Below are positions 1 through 8,045 of a DNA stretch of 27,052 nt, in pieces; positions within the stretch are counted from its first letter, which is position 1, and each line of letters opens with the position of its first letter. A program made the position numbers and the translations under genes. Origin of the DNA: an uncultured Clostridia bacterium (GTDB taxonomy: Bacteria; Bacillota; Clostridia; Oscillospirales; Acutalibacteraceae); NCBI GenBank assembly GCA_937880805.1, contig CALGRR010000007.1, forward strand, positions 1 through 27,052. The letters run 5' to 3'. The notes under the pieces are model-generated. The model did not search any database, was not told where the DNA came from, and was given only the letters and a program-made list of their open reading frames with translations.

Positions 1-61
<61 letters not shown>

Positions 62-260
62 TTATATCTAAACGCTCATCTGAGCGTTCAAATCATTTTC
101 AGAGCTTAATCGCTCAATCAGTTTTCACTGACTTATCATTCTCGTTCTTCACAAGAATTACTGTTGTACTTTGAAGTACTCTCAAAAAAATTTTTCAAGG
201 GTTTTGTTCTTTTTCTTCGTTGTTTAATTTTCAATGTGCGGCACCCTGTCTTGCGGGTGC
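62..260 (-). other. 16S rRNA leader (transcribed spacer)
   Basis: This is the roughly 200-base leader between the rRNA promoter and mature 16S. It holds several short hairpins: an arm pair at 241-246/255-260 right at the predicted transcript 5' end, one at 166-179, one at 118-131 and an 8-bp stem at 71-88. The stretch read on the minus strand near 237-212, TTGAAAATTAAACAACG, resembles the conserved Firmicutes rrn leader segment (TTTGAAAACT type) linked to antitermination and processing. No protein gene is visible here. The boundaries are inferred from the promoter. Confidence 0.7.
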
Positions 261-266
261 TCGAAT

Positions 267-316
267 AATATATCACAACCCCCACCTAATTGTCAACACC
301 TTTTTTACCCTTTTTT
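267..316 (-). promoter_or_regulatory. rRNA operon promoter with A-rich upstream element
   Basis: On the minus strand a perfect -35 TTGACA (296-291) is followed by an 18-base spacer and a -10 TATATT (272-267). Transcription would start near 260. Two runs of six A (minus strand, 306-301 and 316-311) lie just upstream of the -35 exactly 10 bp apart, as expected for an UP element or curved DNA at an rRNA promoter. Confidence 0.82.
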
Positions 317-361
317 CTCCCTTCTTCTCAACGCTTCCGTGTGTTTCAAACAAGAGCAGAA

Positions 362-388
362 AACAAGCCAAGCAGTGCTTGGCTTGTT
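362..388 (-). terminator. Intrinsic terminator of the GH2 gene
   Basis: A 13-bp perfect inverted repeat (AACAAGCCAAGCA and its complement) has a one-base centre and is followed on the minus strand by TTTTCT. It lies 24 bases after the GH2 stop codon and insulates that gene from the rRNA promoter. Confidence 0.85.
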
Positions 389-411
389 AGGGGGTGTTGC
401 ATCGTTCATTA

Positions 412-2571
412 TTACTTCTTCTTATCTATTGTTTGAAGGAATTGATTTGCAAGGGAAACATAACCGCTTGCCTTCTTTGATTTCTTTGCAAGGTTGGCAA
501 TAGGTTTAAGCGGAAGCCTACCGATTTGTTTCAGCCCGGGGATATTAAACTCCTTGCCCGTCTGATTCTTAATCAGATTTTTAACCTCGGGATTTTCGAG
601 AATATCGCCGAGAGTGTCATTGAGCGAAAGCTTATCGGGGTCAATCTCATCGTTGGCGTCAAACCAGTTGCGGACAAAACTCTGCTGACCCTCACCCAGA
701 CTGTAATCGGGATTGGGAATATCCGTGCCGTTAATCTTTATTTTGTGATTAAGCTTGCCCGATTTTGCAACGATAATATTTTCACCCTCGTTGATTACGG
801 CATCAACCTCATAAACTTTTTCTCCCGAAAGTTCTGTTTTTTCACCGTTGACGGTAAGGGTCAATTTATCGCAGTTTGAATAAACCTTGATTTTCTGTTC
901 GCCCGTGGGTCGGTCAACAAAGCGTTCGCCTGCTATATGAACAAACTTTTCATCCGACCAGTAAGCTTTATATGCATAGAACGCATCCTTTTTGATTTTT
1001 CGGTCAATGGTGACAAGACCTTTATTGTTTCTGCCTCTTACTCCGCCCTCGTTACGGATTGCCGAACCGAAGTCAAACATATTCCAAACATACGAGCCCC
1101 AGAGCCAGTCACGCTCATTGATTGCTTTTATATAATGCTCGTGAAAAACCGACTGATATTCTTCGGTGTAATCGCCCTGAACGGGGTTTGCGGAATGAAG
1201 CGTTGTTACAGCCTCCGCACCGTATTCGGTAATTGACAGTTTGAGCTCGGGTCTTTCGGCATGGAAACGGTCAAGCCAATTATCAATTTCATTAACCGTC
1301 TGAACATACCAGCCATAATACTGATTGTATCCGAGAATATCGGTAATATCGTTAAGCGGATTAGTGTTTGAGCTGAAGGTTACCTGAGCACAGGCTGTGG
1401 GTCGGGTTTCATCAAGCTTATGAGCGATTGAATTAAGCTCCTCTATGCCTCTGTAAAGTGCACCCGCACCGCCCGCTATTGAAATTTCATTTGCAATGCC
1501 CCAGCAGAAAATTGAGGGGTGGTTATAATTCTGACGGATAAGCTCTTCAAGCATAAGCTTTGCCTGAGGCTGCTTCTTTTTGCTGAATCTTGAAATAACG
1601 GGAATTTCCGCCCATACGAGGAATCCCGTTTCATCGCACATATCATAGAATTTTGAATCGTGCTGATAATGAGCAAGGCGGATTGAATTTGCTCCGACCT
1701 CTTTAATTAAAGATATATCCGCTGCGTGCTCCTTTTCGGTGAGGGCATAGCCGATGTTTTCCCAATCCTGATGCCTTGAAACACCCTTTAATTTCAGATG
1801 CTCACCGTTGAGGAAGAAGCCGTTTTCGTTATCAAAATAAAATCTGCGTATGCCGAATCTGTCGCTTACCTCATCGATAATCTCGCCGTCTTTGATAAGT
1901 CTTGCAACAAGGGTGTAAAGATAAGGATTCTGCATTCCGTTCCATATAACGGGATTTTCGATTTCAAGCTTTGCCGTATCTTTATCCGTAACGGCAGATG
2001 CAACCTCATTGCCCTCTGCATCAGAAATCACGAACTCTTTAACAAGGTTTTCGGCTTCACCCTCGATAACGCTTTTAACAAAAACCGTGCCGTCGGTGCG
2101 TGAGGTAACATACACACCGCAGCGGCTTTTATCAAGAAGAGCAAAACGGCTTTCGGAAACCTCGCAGATAATATTTACATCACGGTAAAGACCGCCGTAG
2201 AAGGTGAAATCCGCCATTTCGGGATAAAGAAATTCGTTTGCGCTGTTATCAACCGCAATTTCAAGCAGATTTTTGCCGTTACGCAGATAATCGGTTATAT
2301 CAAAGCGGAACATCGAATACCCGTTTTCGTGTCTGCCCACAAACGCACCGTTGATAAACACCTCACACACAATGCTTGCACCGTTTATTTCAATAAAGGT
2401 TCTGCCCTCATATGCGGGGATGGTTTTTCTGTAAACGCATCTGCCTCTGTAATATTTTTCGCTCGCTCCCTGACCGTCAACGCCGTTCCAGCAATGGGGC
2501 AGATTAACCTCTTCAACAATATTTTCTTTTATGAATTCCCAGTTTTCGTTTATGTTTATTACTTTTCTCAT
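412..2571 (-). CDS. Glycoside hydrolase family 2, beta-galactosidase-like
   Basis: The 719-residue protein hydrolyses beta-glycosides, most likely beta-galactosides, by the retaining mechanism. It has the GH2 order: a sugar-binding jelly-roll domain (about 1-140), an immunoglobulin-like domain (150-245) and the TIM barrel (about 250-540). Seen directly are the GVSRHQDW motif (263-270), the acid/base glutamate in IANEIS (E362) and the nucleophile in ITEYGAEA (E449). There is no signal peptide, so it acts in the cytoplasm on imported oligosaccharides. A further Ig-like segment (about 545-615) is followed by an unusual basic tail of about 100 residues with LSLNDTLGDILENPEVKNL (648-666). The gene has its own promoter and terminator. 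Beta-glucuronidase cannot be excluded, but the sequence around the active site fits galactosidase better. Confidence 0.88.
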   Translation of the reverse strand: MRKVININENWEFIKENIVEEVNLPHCWNGVDGQGASEKYYRGRCVYRKTIPAYEGRTFIEINGASIVCEVFINGAFVGRHENGYSMFRFDITDYLRNGKNLLEIAVDNSANEFLYPEMADFTFYGGLYRDVNIICEVSESRFALLDKSRCGVYVTSRTDGTVFVKSVIEGEAENLVKEFVISDAEGNEVASAVTDKDTAKLEIENPVIWNGMQNPYLYTLVARLIKDGEIIDEVSDRFGIRRFYFDNENGFFLNGEHLKLKGVSRHQDWENIGYALTEKEHAADISLIKEVGANSIRLAHYQHDSKFYDMCDETGFLVWAEIPVISRFSKKKQPQAKLMLEELIRQNYNHPSIFCWGIANEISIAGGAGALYRGIEELNSIAHKLDETRPTACAQVTFSSNTNPLNDITDILGYNQYYGWYVQTVNEIDNWLDRFHAERPELKLSITEYGAEAVTTLHSANPVQGDYTEEYQSVFHEHYIKAINERDWLWGSYVWNMFDFGSAIRNEGGVRGRNNKGLVTIDRKIKKDAFYAYKAYWSDEKFVHIAGERFVDRPTGEQKIKVYSNCDKLTLTVNGEKTELSGEKVYEVDAVINEGENIIVAKSGKLNHKIKINGTDIPNPDYSLGEGQQSFVRNWFDANDEIDPDKLSLNDTLGDILENPEVKNLIKNQTGKEFNIPGLKQIGRLPLKPIANLAKKSKKASGYVSLANQFLQTIDKKK

Positions 2572-2604
2572 TTTCCACCGTTCCTTAAAATTTCTTACTA
2601 TATA

Positions 2605-2633
2605 ATTATAACATTATGATAATGCGAAATCAA
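2605..2633 (-). promoter_or_regulatory. Promoter of the GH2 gene
   Basis: Minus strand: -35 TTGATT (2633-2628), 17-base spacer, -10 TATAAT (2610-2605), about 34 bases before the GH2 start codon. It overlaps the T-tract of the upstream transporter terminator, so GH2 is probably an independent transcription unit. Confidence 0.75.
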
Positions 2634-2640
2634 CATAAAA

Positions 2641-2666
2641 ACCGCCTCAACCGAAGCTGAGGCGGT
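2641..2666 (-). terminator. Intrinsic terminator of the NhaC-type transporter
   Basis: A 9-bp stem, ACCGCCTCA paired with TGAGGCGGT, has an 8-base loop and is followed on the minus strand by TTTTTATG. It lies 12 bases past the transporter stop codon. Confidence 0.88.
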
Positions 2667-2678
2667 GAAAAAATTCAA

Positions 2679-4505
2679 TTATGCCTTTTTCTTTGCTGCT
2701 GCCTTGATAACAAGAAGAGTTCCGATTGTGAGAACAATACCAACGGGAAGAGCAACGATTGCAAAACCCGAAGGAGCAAGAAGACCTGCAACAACATATG
2801 TTACAAACGAGATTACAGCAACTGTGAGTGCATAGGGAAGCTGGGTTGAAACGTGGTTGATATGGTTGCACTGTGCACCTGCCGAAGCCATAATCGTTGT
2901 GTCTGAAATGGGTGAGCAGTGGTCGCCGCAAACAGCACCTGCCATACAAGCGGAAATAGCAACGATTGTGAGGGGATTAGTTGCTTCAAATACGCTGAGA
3001 ACGATGGGGATAAGGATACCGAAGGTGCCCCACGATGTGCCCGTTGCAAATGAAAGACCAACAGCAATTATGAAGATGATTGCAGGAAGAAGCATCTGGA
3101 AAGCACCTGCACTGCCTTCAACAAGCTGTGAAATATAAATCTTTGCACCGAGTGAATCTGTCATAGCCTTGAGAGTCCATGCACAGGTAAGAATAAGGAT
3201 AGCGGGAACCATTGCCTTGAAGCCATCGGGAATTGAACCCATAATATCCTTGAATTTGATAACTCTTCTTACAAGGAAATAGATAACCGCAAATACGATT
3301 GCGATTGCCGAACCGATAACAAGACCAACGGAAGCATCTGAATTTGAGAAAGCATTGATAAAGCTTTCACCCTCAAAGAAGCCGCCTGAATAAATCATAC
3401 CGAATACGCAGGCAATGATAAGAACAACAACGGGAAGAACAAGGTCAATAACCTTACCCTTGGGGTTAGCATCTTCATCATTTGCCGATACAATGTCACC
3501 CATTGTGAAAAGGTCGCCTTTTTCAAGTGCGTTTCTTTCGTGAAGCTTCATCGGACCGTAATCAATCTTCATAACAGCAATCATAACCATCATAAGGATT
3601 GTGAAAAGTGCGTAGAAGTTATAGGGGATTGCCTGAATGAAGAGGCTGATGCCGCTTTCTGCACCTGCACCTCTTGCGAAACCTGCAACTGCCGCTGCCC
3701 ACGAAGAAATGGGAGCGATGATGCAAACGGGTGCTGCGGTAGCGTCGATAAGATATGAAAGCTTTGCTCTTGAAACCTTCTTTTCATCGCAAACGGGACG
3801 CATAACCGAGCCAACCGTGAGACAGTTGAAATAGTCGTCAATAAAGATAAGGCATCCGAGAAGAATGGTTGCAAGCTGAGCACCTACTCTTGACTTGATG
3901 TGCTTTGAAGCCCATCTGCCGAAGGCTGCCGAGCCGCCTGCCTTGTTCATCATTGAAACAAGTGCTCCGAGAAGAACAAGGAAGATGATGATACCCATAT
4001 TGTAGCTGTCTGAAAGGCTTGCAACGAAGCCGTCAAACAGAACGTGGTTTATAGCTGTTTCAAAGTTGCCGCCCGCAAAGATAAAGCCGCCTGCAATAAT
4101 ACCGATAATAAGTGAAGAATAAACTTCCTTGGTGATAAGTGCAAGAACGATAGCGATTACGGGAGGAAGAAGAGCGAGAATTGAAGCATATGAGCCGATT
4201 GATTCACGAACCTTTGCAATAGCTGTTGCTATATTGGTTTTGAAATCGGGGTCGCTGCCGAGATTATCCGCATAAGCATCAACATAAGCGTGAGCCGAAT
4301 CCGCATCGGAAAGGTCATATTCTGTTACTTCGCCGTCTACATCAACGGAAATTGTGTTGCTTTCTGCGGGAGCTGCCATAAGAAGAACTGCTTCACCGTC
4401 TGCTGCGGGAGCTGCATCTTCTGTTGCAAAGCCCATTGTTGTGAACATAGCCGCAACAAGAGCAAAAACAAAAAGCAGAGCCGCAAGCTTTTTCTTGTTT
4501 GTCAT
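2679..4505 (-). CDS. NhaC-superfamily transporter under lysine riboswitch control (predicted lysine carrier)
   Basis: A 608-residue membrane protein of the Na+/H+ antiporter NhaC superfamily. The start at 4505 is chosen because GGAGGT lies six bases upstream and because it exposes a signal-peptide-like N-terminus (MTNKKKLAALLFVFALVAAM, cleavage near FATED). After it comes a soluble acidic segment (about 28-105), then many membrane helices from about 108 on. Family signatures GTSWGTF (489-495) and GDHCSPISD (527-535) are present. The lysine riboswitch in its leader, with no lysine biosynthesis gene behind it, points to lysine import. Predicted lysine transporters of this family (called LysW in comparative-genomics work) are known under such riboswitches. 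The transport direction and coupling ion are inferred. The exported N-terminal segment is unusual for the family. Confidence 0.87.
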   Translation of the reverse strand: MTNKKKLAALLFVFALVAAMFTTMGFATEDAAPAADGEAVLLMAAPAESNTISVDVDGEVTEYDLSDADSAHAYVDAYADNLGSDPDFKTNIATAIAKVRESIGSYASILALLPPVIAIVLALITKEVYSSLIIGIIAGGFIFAGGNFETAINHVLFDGFVASLSDSYNMGIIIFLVLLGALVSMMNKAGGSAAFGRWASKHIKSRVGAQLATILLGCLIFIDDYFNCLTVGSVMRPVCDEKKVSRAKLSYLIDATAAPVCIIAPISSWAAAVAGFARGAGAESGISLFIQAIPYNFYALFTILMMVMIAVMKIDYGPMKLHERNALEKGDLFTMGDIVSANDEDANPKGKVIDLVLPVVVLIIACVFGMIYSGGFFEGESFINAFSNSDASVGLVIGSAIAIVFAVIYFLVRRVIKFKDIMGSIPDGFKAMVPAILILTCAWTLKAMTDSLGAKIYISQLVEGSAGAFQMLLPAIIFIIAVGLSFATGTSWGTFGILIPIVLSVFEATNPLTIVAISACMAGAVCGDHCSPISDTTIMASAGAQCNHINHVSTQLPYALTVAVISFVTYVVAGLLAPSGFAIVALPVGIVLTIGTLLVIKAAAKKKA

Positions 4506-4517
4506 TAGAATACCTCC

Positions 4518-4557
4518 AAAAAAATAAGCTCCGATATACACGGCTGCATATCGAAGC
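4518..4557 (-). terminator. Riboswitch-controlled intrinsic terminator
   Basis: On the minus strand GCTTCGATAT (4557-4548) pairs with ATATCGGAGC (4537-4528), ten pairs with one G-U, followed by TTATTTTTTT (4527-4518). The T-tract ends exactly where the GGAGGT ribosome binding site begins, so this is the expression platform of the lysine riboswitch. It should form when lysine is bound. Confidence 0.88.
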
Positions 4558-4585
4558 AAAAATCAATGTTATATCAAAGATTTCA

Positions 4586-4740
4586 GATAGCGCTCCACAA
4601 CCGTGACAGTACGTTGCATATTCTGCAACGTCCCGGCAAATGCCGCCTCGGGCAAGCACGCATTCACCTCGGCGAAAGCTCCTTTCGTTCTCCGCGATTT
4701 CCCTGCACGGAAAAATACTCTTAACTTTCGCACCTCTATC
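4586..4740 (-). ncRNA. Lysine riboswitch aptamer (L box)
   Basis: The minus strand carries the L-box core in order: GATAGAGGTGCGA, TAAGAGTA, CGCCGAGG, a P5-type hairpin (ACGTTGCA and TGCAACGT around GAATA), ACTGTCACGG and GTGGAGCGCTATC. The terminal GATAG (4740-4736) pairs with CTATC (4590-4586) as helix P1. These are the conserved positions of the lysine aptamer seen upstream of lysC in Bacillus. It lies between rsmA and the NhaC-type gene and is followed by a terminator, so it works by transcription attenuation. Confidence 0.95.
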
Positions 4741-4746
4741 TCTTTG

Positions 4747-4775
4747 ATATTAACTTATAGTTATTTTTTTGTCAA
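4747..4775 (-). promoter_or_regulatory. Candidate promoter of the riboswitch-transporter unit
   Basis: Minus strand: perfect -35 TTGACA (4775-4770), 17-base spacer, -10 TAATAT (4752-4747), giving a start near 4740 at the first base of the aptamer. The -35 begins only six bases after the rsmA stop and no rsmA terminator is seen, so readthrough from rsmA could also feed the riboswitch. Confidence 0.65.
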
Positions 4776-4781
4776 GGAAAA

Positions 4782-5651
4782 TTAACTGTTTTTCAGCAAT
4801 TCACCCGTTTTTTCGCACAAAAGAGCCAAATCCTGCATTTTAAGAGTTTCTGCTCTCACAGACGGCTCGAATCCGCATTCTTCAATCGCCTTTATAACAA
4901 TATCCTTGGGTATTCCCGTGCCCGAGCTTATTGAGTTTGAAGCTGTTTTTCTTCTCTGACCGAAGGCGGCGTGAACTATTCTGAAGAAAAGCTTTTCATC
5001 GCTTATCTGAATTTCGGGCTGTTTTCTTATATCCATTTTTATAACGCAGCTGTCAACCTTCGGTGCAGGCATAAACGAGCCTGCCGAAACATCGAAAAGC
5101 TTATTAGCATCTGCATAATAATCAACCGCAACCGTTACCGCACCCGAAAGGCGGCTTCCTACGGGGGCACAGATTCTTTGTGCCGCCTCCTTCTGAACCA
5201 TTACCGTTACGGCTTCAATCGGCAGCTTGCTTTCGAGAAGAGCCATAATGACGGGCGAGGTTATGTAATACGGAAGGTTTGCACAAACATAAACGGGCAT
5301 ACCCTCAAATTTTTCTTTGATAAGTGCCGCAAGGTCTGTTTTGAGCACATCCTGATTGATTATTTCAATATTGTCAAAATCCGCAAGAGTTTCATCAAGA
5401 ATAGGCAACAGCCTTGTGTCAAGCTCAATGCAGACAACCTTTTTTGCTCTTTTTGCAAGCTCCGCAGTAAGAACACCTATGCCTGCACCGATTTCGATTA
5501 CTCCGCAGTTTTTATCGATTCCGCTTTCCTCAGCCATTCTCGGGCAGACAGACGGATTGACTATAAAATTCTGACCCAGTGCCTTTGAAAAATGAAAGCC
5601 GTGGCGGGCAAGAATATCCTTTATTGTTCCTATATCGGTTAAGTTATACAT
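4782..5651 (-). CDS. rsmA: 16S rRNA A1518/A1519 dimethyltransferase RsmA (KsgA)
   Basis: A SAM-dependent enzyme that dimethylates two adjacent adenines at the 3' end of 16S rRNA late in small-subunit assembly. The 289-residue length is normal. The SAM-binding loop EIGAGIG (53-59), the acidic ELD end of strand 2 (76-78) and the catalytic NLPYYIT motif (125-131) are intact, and the N-terminal FSKALGQNF (21-29) is the family signature. I take the ATG at 5651, which overlaps the upstream HD gene stop as TGATG and has GAGG eight bases before it. A GTG one codon earlier (5654) is the alternative. The overlap implies translational coupling to the HD gene. Confidence 0.95.
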   Translation of the reverse strand: MYNLTDIGTIKDILARHGFHFSKALGQNFIVNPSVCPRMAEESGIDKNCGVIEIGAGIGVLTAELAKRAKKVVCIELDTRLLPILDETLADFDNIEIINQDVLKTDLAALIKEKFEGMPVYVCANLPYYITSPVIMALLESKLPIEAVTVMVQKEAAQRICAPVGSRLSGAVTVAVDYYADANKLFDVSAGSFMPAPKVDSCVIKMDIRKQPEIQISDEKLFFRIVHAAFGQRRKTASNSISSGTGIPKDIVIKAIEECGFEPSVRAETLKMQDLALLCEKTGELLKNS

Positions 5652-6310
5652 CACAGCAACCTCGTATCGTTAATAATAAGCTCAAAATCGCAGCCGAGAT
5701 ATGCGGCGGATTTTTTGCAGAGAACCATTCTTTCAAGGAATATTTCAAAATATTCCATAACGGGGCAAACAGCGGTGTCGATTTTTATTGTTAAGCAAAT
5801 CATTTTTTCTTCGGGCATCACCGAAATATCCGAGCTGAAAACAGCGTAGTTTACTCTGTCGTGAATATCGGTTTTAACCGTCTTTTTGCTTCGCACTCTT
5901 GTTGTTCGCACATCGCTTTTATCCGCAAGAATTAGTGCGGCGGCAATGGGCGTTACGGGTGCGGCGGTTTTTTCATCGTGGTGGCCGATTGCGGTTGTTA
6001 CCGCTATAACATCGGAAACCGAAAATCCTCTTGCACGCAGAAGCTCAAAAGCGAGGAAAGCACCGCTTTGTGCGTGGTCGCAGCGGTTAACGGTGTTGCC
6101 TATATCGTGAAGCAGACCCGCAATTTTCGCAAGCTCGCAGATTTTCTCATCGTAGCCCAGAGCTTCAAGAATTCCGCTTGCATCCGTTCCCGCTTTAACG
6201 GCGTGGGCAAGCCCGTGCTCGGTATATCCGATTTCACCCAGAACATCGTTTGCCGCCTTTATATATGCGATTATCTCTTCATCCTTCTTCAAATTCTCAT
6301 AGCTGAACAA
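5651..6310 (-). CDS. HD-domain metal-dependent phosphohydrolase
   Basis: About 219 residues. The metal site of the HD superfamily is visible: H36, the LLHDIG doublet H68-D69, H110-H111 in IGHHD, and D130. These proteins hydrolyse phosphate esters or nucleotides; the substrate is not evident. The open frame extends further upstream, but that part is antisense to galE. I place the start at the TTG at 6310, nine bases after an AGGA site; GTG at 6319 is too close to that site, and the nearby ATG is out of frame. The gene ends by overlapping rsmA, so the two form an operon. No convincing minus-strand promoter could be picked out in the AT-rich 6311-6412 gap. Confidence 0.75.
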   Translation of the reverse strand: MFSYENLKKDEEIIAYIKAANDVLGEIGYTEHGLAHAVKAGTDASGILEALGYDEKICELAKIAGLLHDIGNTVNRCDHAQSGAFLAFELLRARGFSVSDVIAVTTAIGHHDEKTAAPVTPIAAALILADKSDVRTTRVRSKKTVKTDIHDRVNYAVFSSDISVMPEEKMICLTIKIDTAVCPVMEYFEIFLERMVLCKKSAAYLGCDFELIINDTRLL

Positions 6311-6351
6311 AAAATACACTTCCTTTTGCTGAAATATTGGCAACACTTCCG

Positions 6352-6379
6352 TTGATTTTTGCCGAAATATCAATATAAT
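6352..6379 (+). promoter_or_regulatory. Promoter of the galE operon
   Basis: -35 TTGATT (6352-6357), 16-base spacer, -10 TATAAT (6374-6379), about 33 bases before the galE start. It lies in the divergent gap shared with the HD gene. Confidence 0.75.
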
Positions 6380-6412
6380 ATTATTGTATATAAAATAATG
6401 GAGGTTAAACCT

Positions 6413-7429
6413 ATGTCTATTCTTGTAACGGGCGGTGCCGGTTTCATCGGCTCCCACACCTGCGTTGAGCTTCTTAATGCGGGTTATGATACCATTATAC
6501 TCGATAATCTCTGCAACAGCAAGAGCGAAAGCATAAATCGTGTTAAAGAAATTACGGGCAAGGATGTTAAGTTCTATAACTGCGACATCCGTGACCGTGA
6601 AGGTCTTGATAAAATATTTGCAGAAAACAAAATCGATGCCGTTATTCACTTTGCAGGTCTTAAAGCAGTTGGCGAAAGCTGTGCAAAACCGCTTGAATAT
6701 TATGATAACAACATCGGCGGCACCGTTATCCTTTGCGAAGCTATGAAGGCTGCAGGCTGCAAAAAGATGGTTTTCAGCTCATCCGCAACAGTTTACGGCA
6801 GCGAGAACCCCTCACCTCTCAAGGAGGATATGCCCGAGGGCAAAACAACAAACCCCTACGGCACAACAAAGCTTTATATTGAAAGAATACTTAAGGATAC
6901 CTGTGCTTCCGACGAGGAGTGGAGCGTTTGCCTTCTTCGTTATTTCAACCCCATCGGTGCTCACAAAAGCGGCAGAATCGGTGAAGACCCCAACGGTATC
7001 CCCAACAACCTTGTTCCCTATATTGCTCAGGTTGCCATCGGCAGAAGAGAATTTCTCAATGTTTTCGGCGACGACTATGACACACCCGACGGAACTGGCG
7101 TTCGCGACTACATCCACGTTGTTGACCTTGCACTCGGCCACATCAAGGCCGTTGAAAAAATTCTCGGCGAAAAGGGCTGCTACACCTATAATCTCGGAAC
7201 GGGTAACGGCTACAGCGTGCTCGATGTTGTGAAGGCATTTGAAAAAGCAAGCGAAAAACCCGTTAAATATGTTGTTGCACCCAGAAGACCCGGCGATATT
7301 GCAACCTGCTATTCAGACCCCTCAAAGGCAAAGGCAGAGCTCGGCTGGGAAGCAACAAGAGGCATTGAAGAAATGTGTGAGGATTCCTGGCGTTGGCAGT
7401 CGCAGAACCCCAACGGATTTGAGGACTGA
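6413..7429 (+). CDS. galE: UDP-glucose 4-epimerase
   Basis: Interconverts UDP-glucose and UDP-galactose (Leloir pathway and supply of galactosyl donors), NAD-bound, cytoplasmic. The 338-residue protein has the Rossmann signature GGAGFIG (7-13), the S122-S123-S124 motif, and the catalytic YxxxK as Y149 and K153, the same positions as in the E. coli enzyme. The start at 6413 is set by GGAGG eight bases upstream; the open frame reaches further back but without a site. It is the first gene of a four-gene operon and could cooperate with the GH2 galactosidase-like enzyme nearby. Confidence 0.95.
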   Translation: MSILVTGGAGFIGSHTCVELLNAGYDTIILDNLCNSKSESINRVKEITGKDVKFYNCDIRDREGLDKIFAENKIDAVIHFAGLKAVGESCAKPLEYYDNNIGGTVILCEAMKAAGCKKMVFSSSATVYGSENPSPLKEDMPEGKTTNPYGTTKLYIERILKDTCASDEEWSVCLLRYFNPIGAHKSGRIGEDPNGIPNNLVPYIAQVAIGRREFLNVFGDDYDTPDGTGVRDYIHVVDLALGHIKAVEKILGEKGCYTYNLGTGNGYSVLDVVKAFEKASEKPVKYVVAPRRPGDIATCYSDPSKAKAELGWEATRGIEEMCEDSWRWQSQNPNGFED

Positions 7430-7431
7430 TT

Positions 7432-8034
7432 ATGAAAAACTATATCTGGGATTTTGACGGTATGCTGTTTGACAGCTATCCGCACATAACCTCGGCTTTT
7501 CTTAAAATGATGCGTGATTACGGCAAGGATGCCGATTATGACGAAGCAAAAGCTTTGCTCGAAATCACCTTTGCCGATTGCTTTGAGCATTACGGCACAA
7601 CCGAAGAAGAAAAAGAAGTTTTCAGAAAATATGAACACGATTATTCTCTTCGCCCCATTGCCGTGCCCTTTGAAAACACGGTTAAAACAATAAAGCTTCT
7701 TTCAGAAAGAGGCTGCCGCCATTTTCTCTATACCCACAGAGGAAACGAAACCTCACAGCATTATCTTAACGAATGCGGAATTGCAAAGTATTTCACCGCC
7801 TTTGTTGACTCTTCAAACGGTTTCCCCGCAAAGCCCGCACCCGATGCGGTTGAGTGGATTTGCAAGGAATATAATCTTGATAAAAGCGAAACCGTTATGA
7901 TTGGCGACAGAGAAATAGACGTTTTATCGGGCAAAAATGCGGGCGTTTACGGCTGCCTTTTCACCAAAAAAGAAAATCCCGGAACAGCCGCAGATTTCGT
8001 TGTTGACGATATAATTAAAACTTTGGATATTTAA
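7432..8034 (+). CDS. HAD-superfamily phosphatase (subfamily IA)
   Basis: A 200-residue HAD hydrolase. Motif I is WDFDG (nucleophile D7, acid D9), motif II is the Thr in YTHRG, motif III the Lys in AKPAPD, and motif IV IGDREID near 157-163, with a helical C1 cap in between (about 14-80). It is phosphoglycolate phosphatase-like in layout, but the substrate cannot be read from sequence. It starts two bases after the galE stop with its GAGG site inside galE, so it is translated from the galE mRNA. A role in sugar-phosphate metabolism next to galE is only an inference. Confidence 0.85.
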   Translation: MKNYIWDFDGMLFDSYPHITSAFLKMMRDYGKDADYDEAKALLEITFADCFEHYGTTEEEKEVFRKYEHDYSLRPIAVPFENTVKTIKLLSERGCRHFLYTHRGNETSQHYLNECGIAKYFTAFVDSSNGFPAKPAPDAVEWICKEYNLDKSETVMIGDREIDVLSGKNAGVYGCLFTKKENPGTAADFVVDDIIKTLDI

Positions 8035-8045
8035 CGGAGGACAGT

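Noticed and set aside
234..503. Plus-strand open frame across the rRNA leader and GH2 3' end
   Set aside because: It crosses the rRNA promoter and terminator hairpin on the opposite strand and has a composition unlike a protein.
4603..4785. Small plus-strand open frame in the rsmA-transporter gap
   Set aside because: It lies antisense to the lysine riboswitch and its promoter and has no ribosome binding site.
4971..5588. 205-codon plus-strand open frame inside rsmA
   Set aside because: It is fully antisense to a well-conserved rsmA with all motifs intact; this is a shadow frame.
6311..6649. Upstream extension of the HD-domain gene reading frame (about 110 extra residues)
   Set aside because: Most of it is antisense to galE and its composition is not protein-like; a TTG start at 6310 with a suitable ribosome binding site restores the usual domain length.
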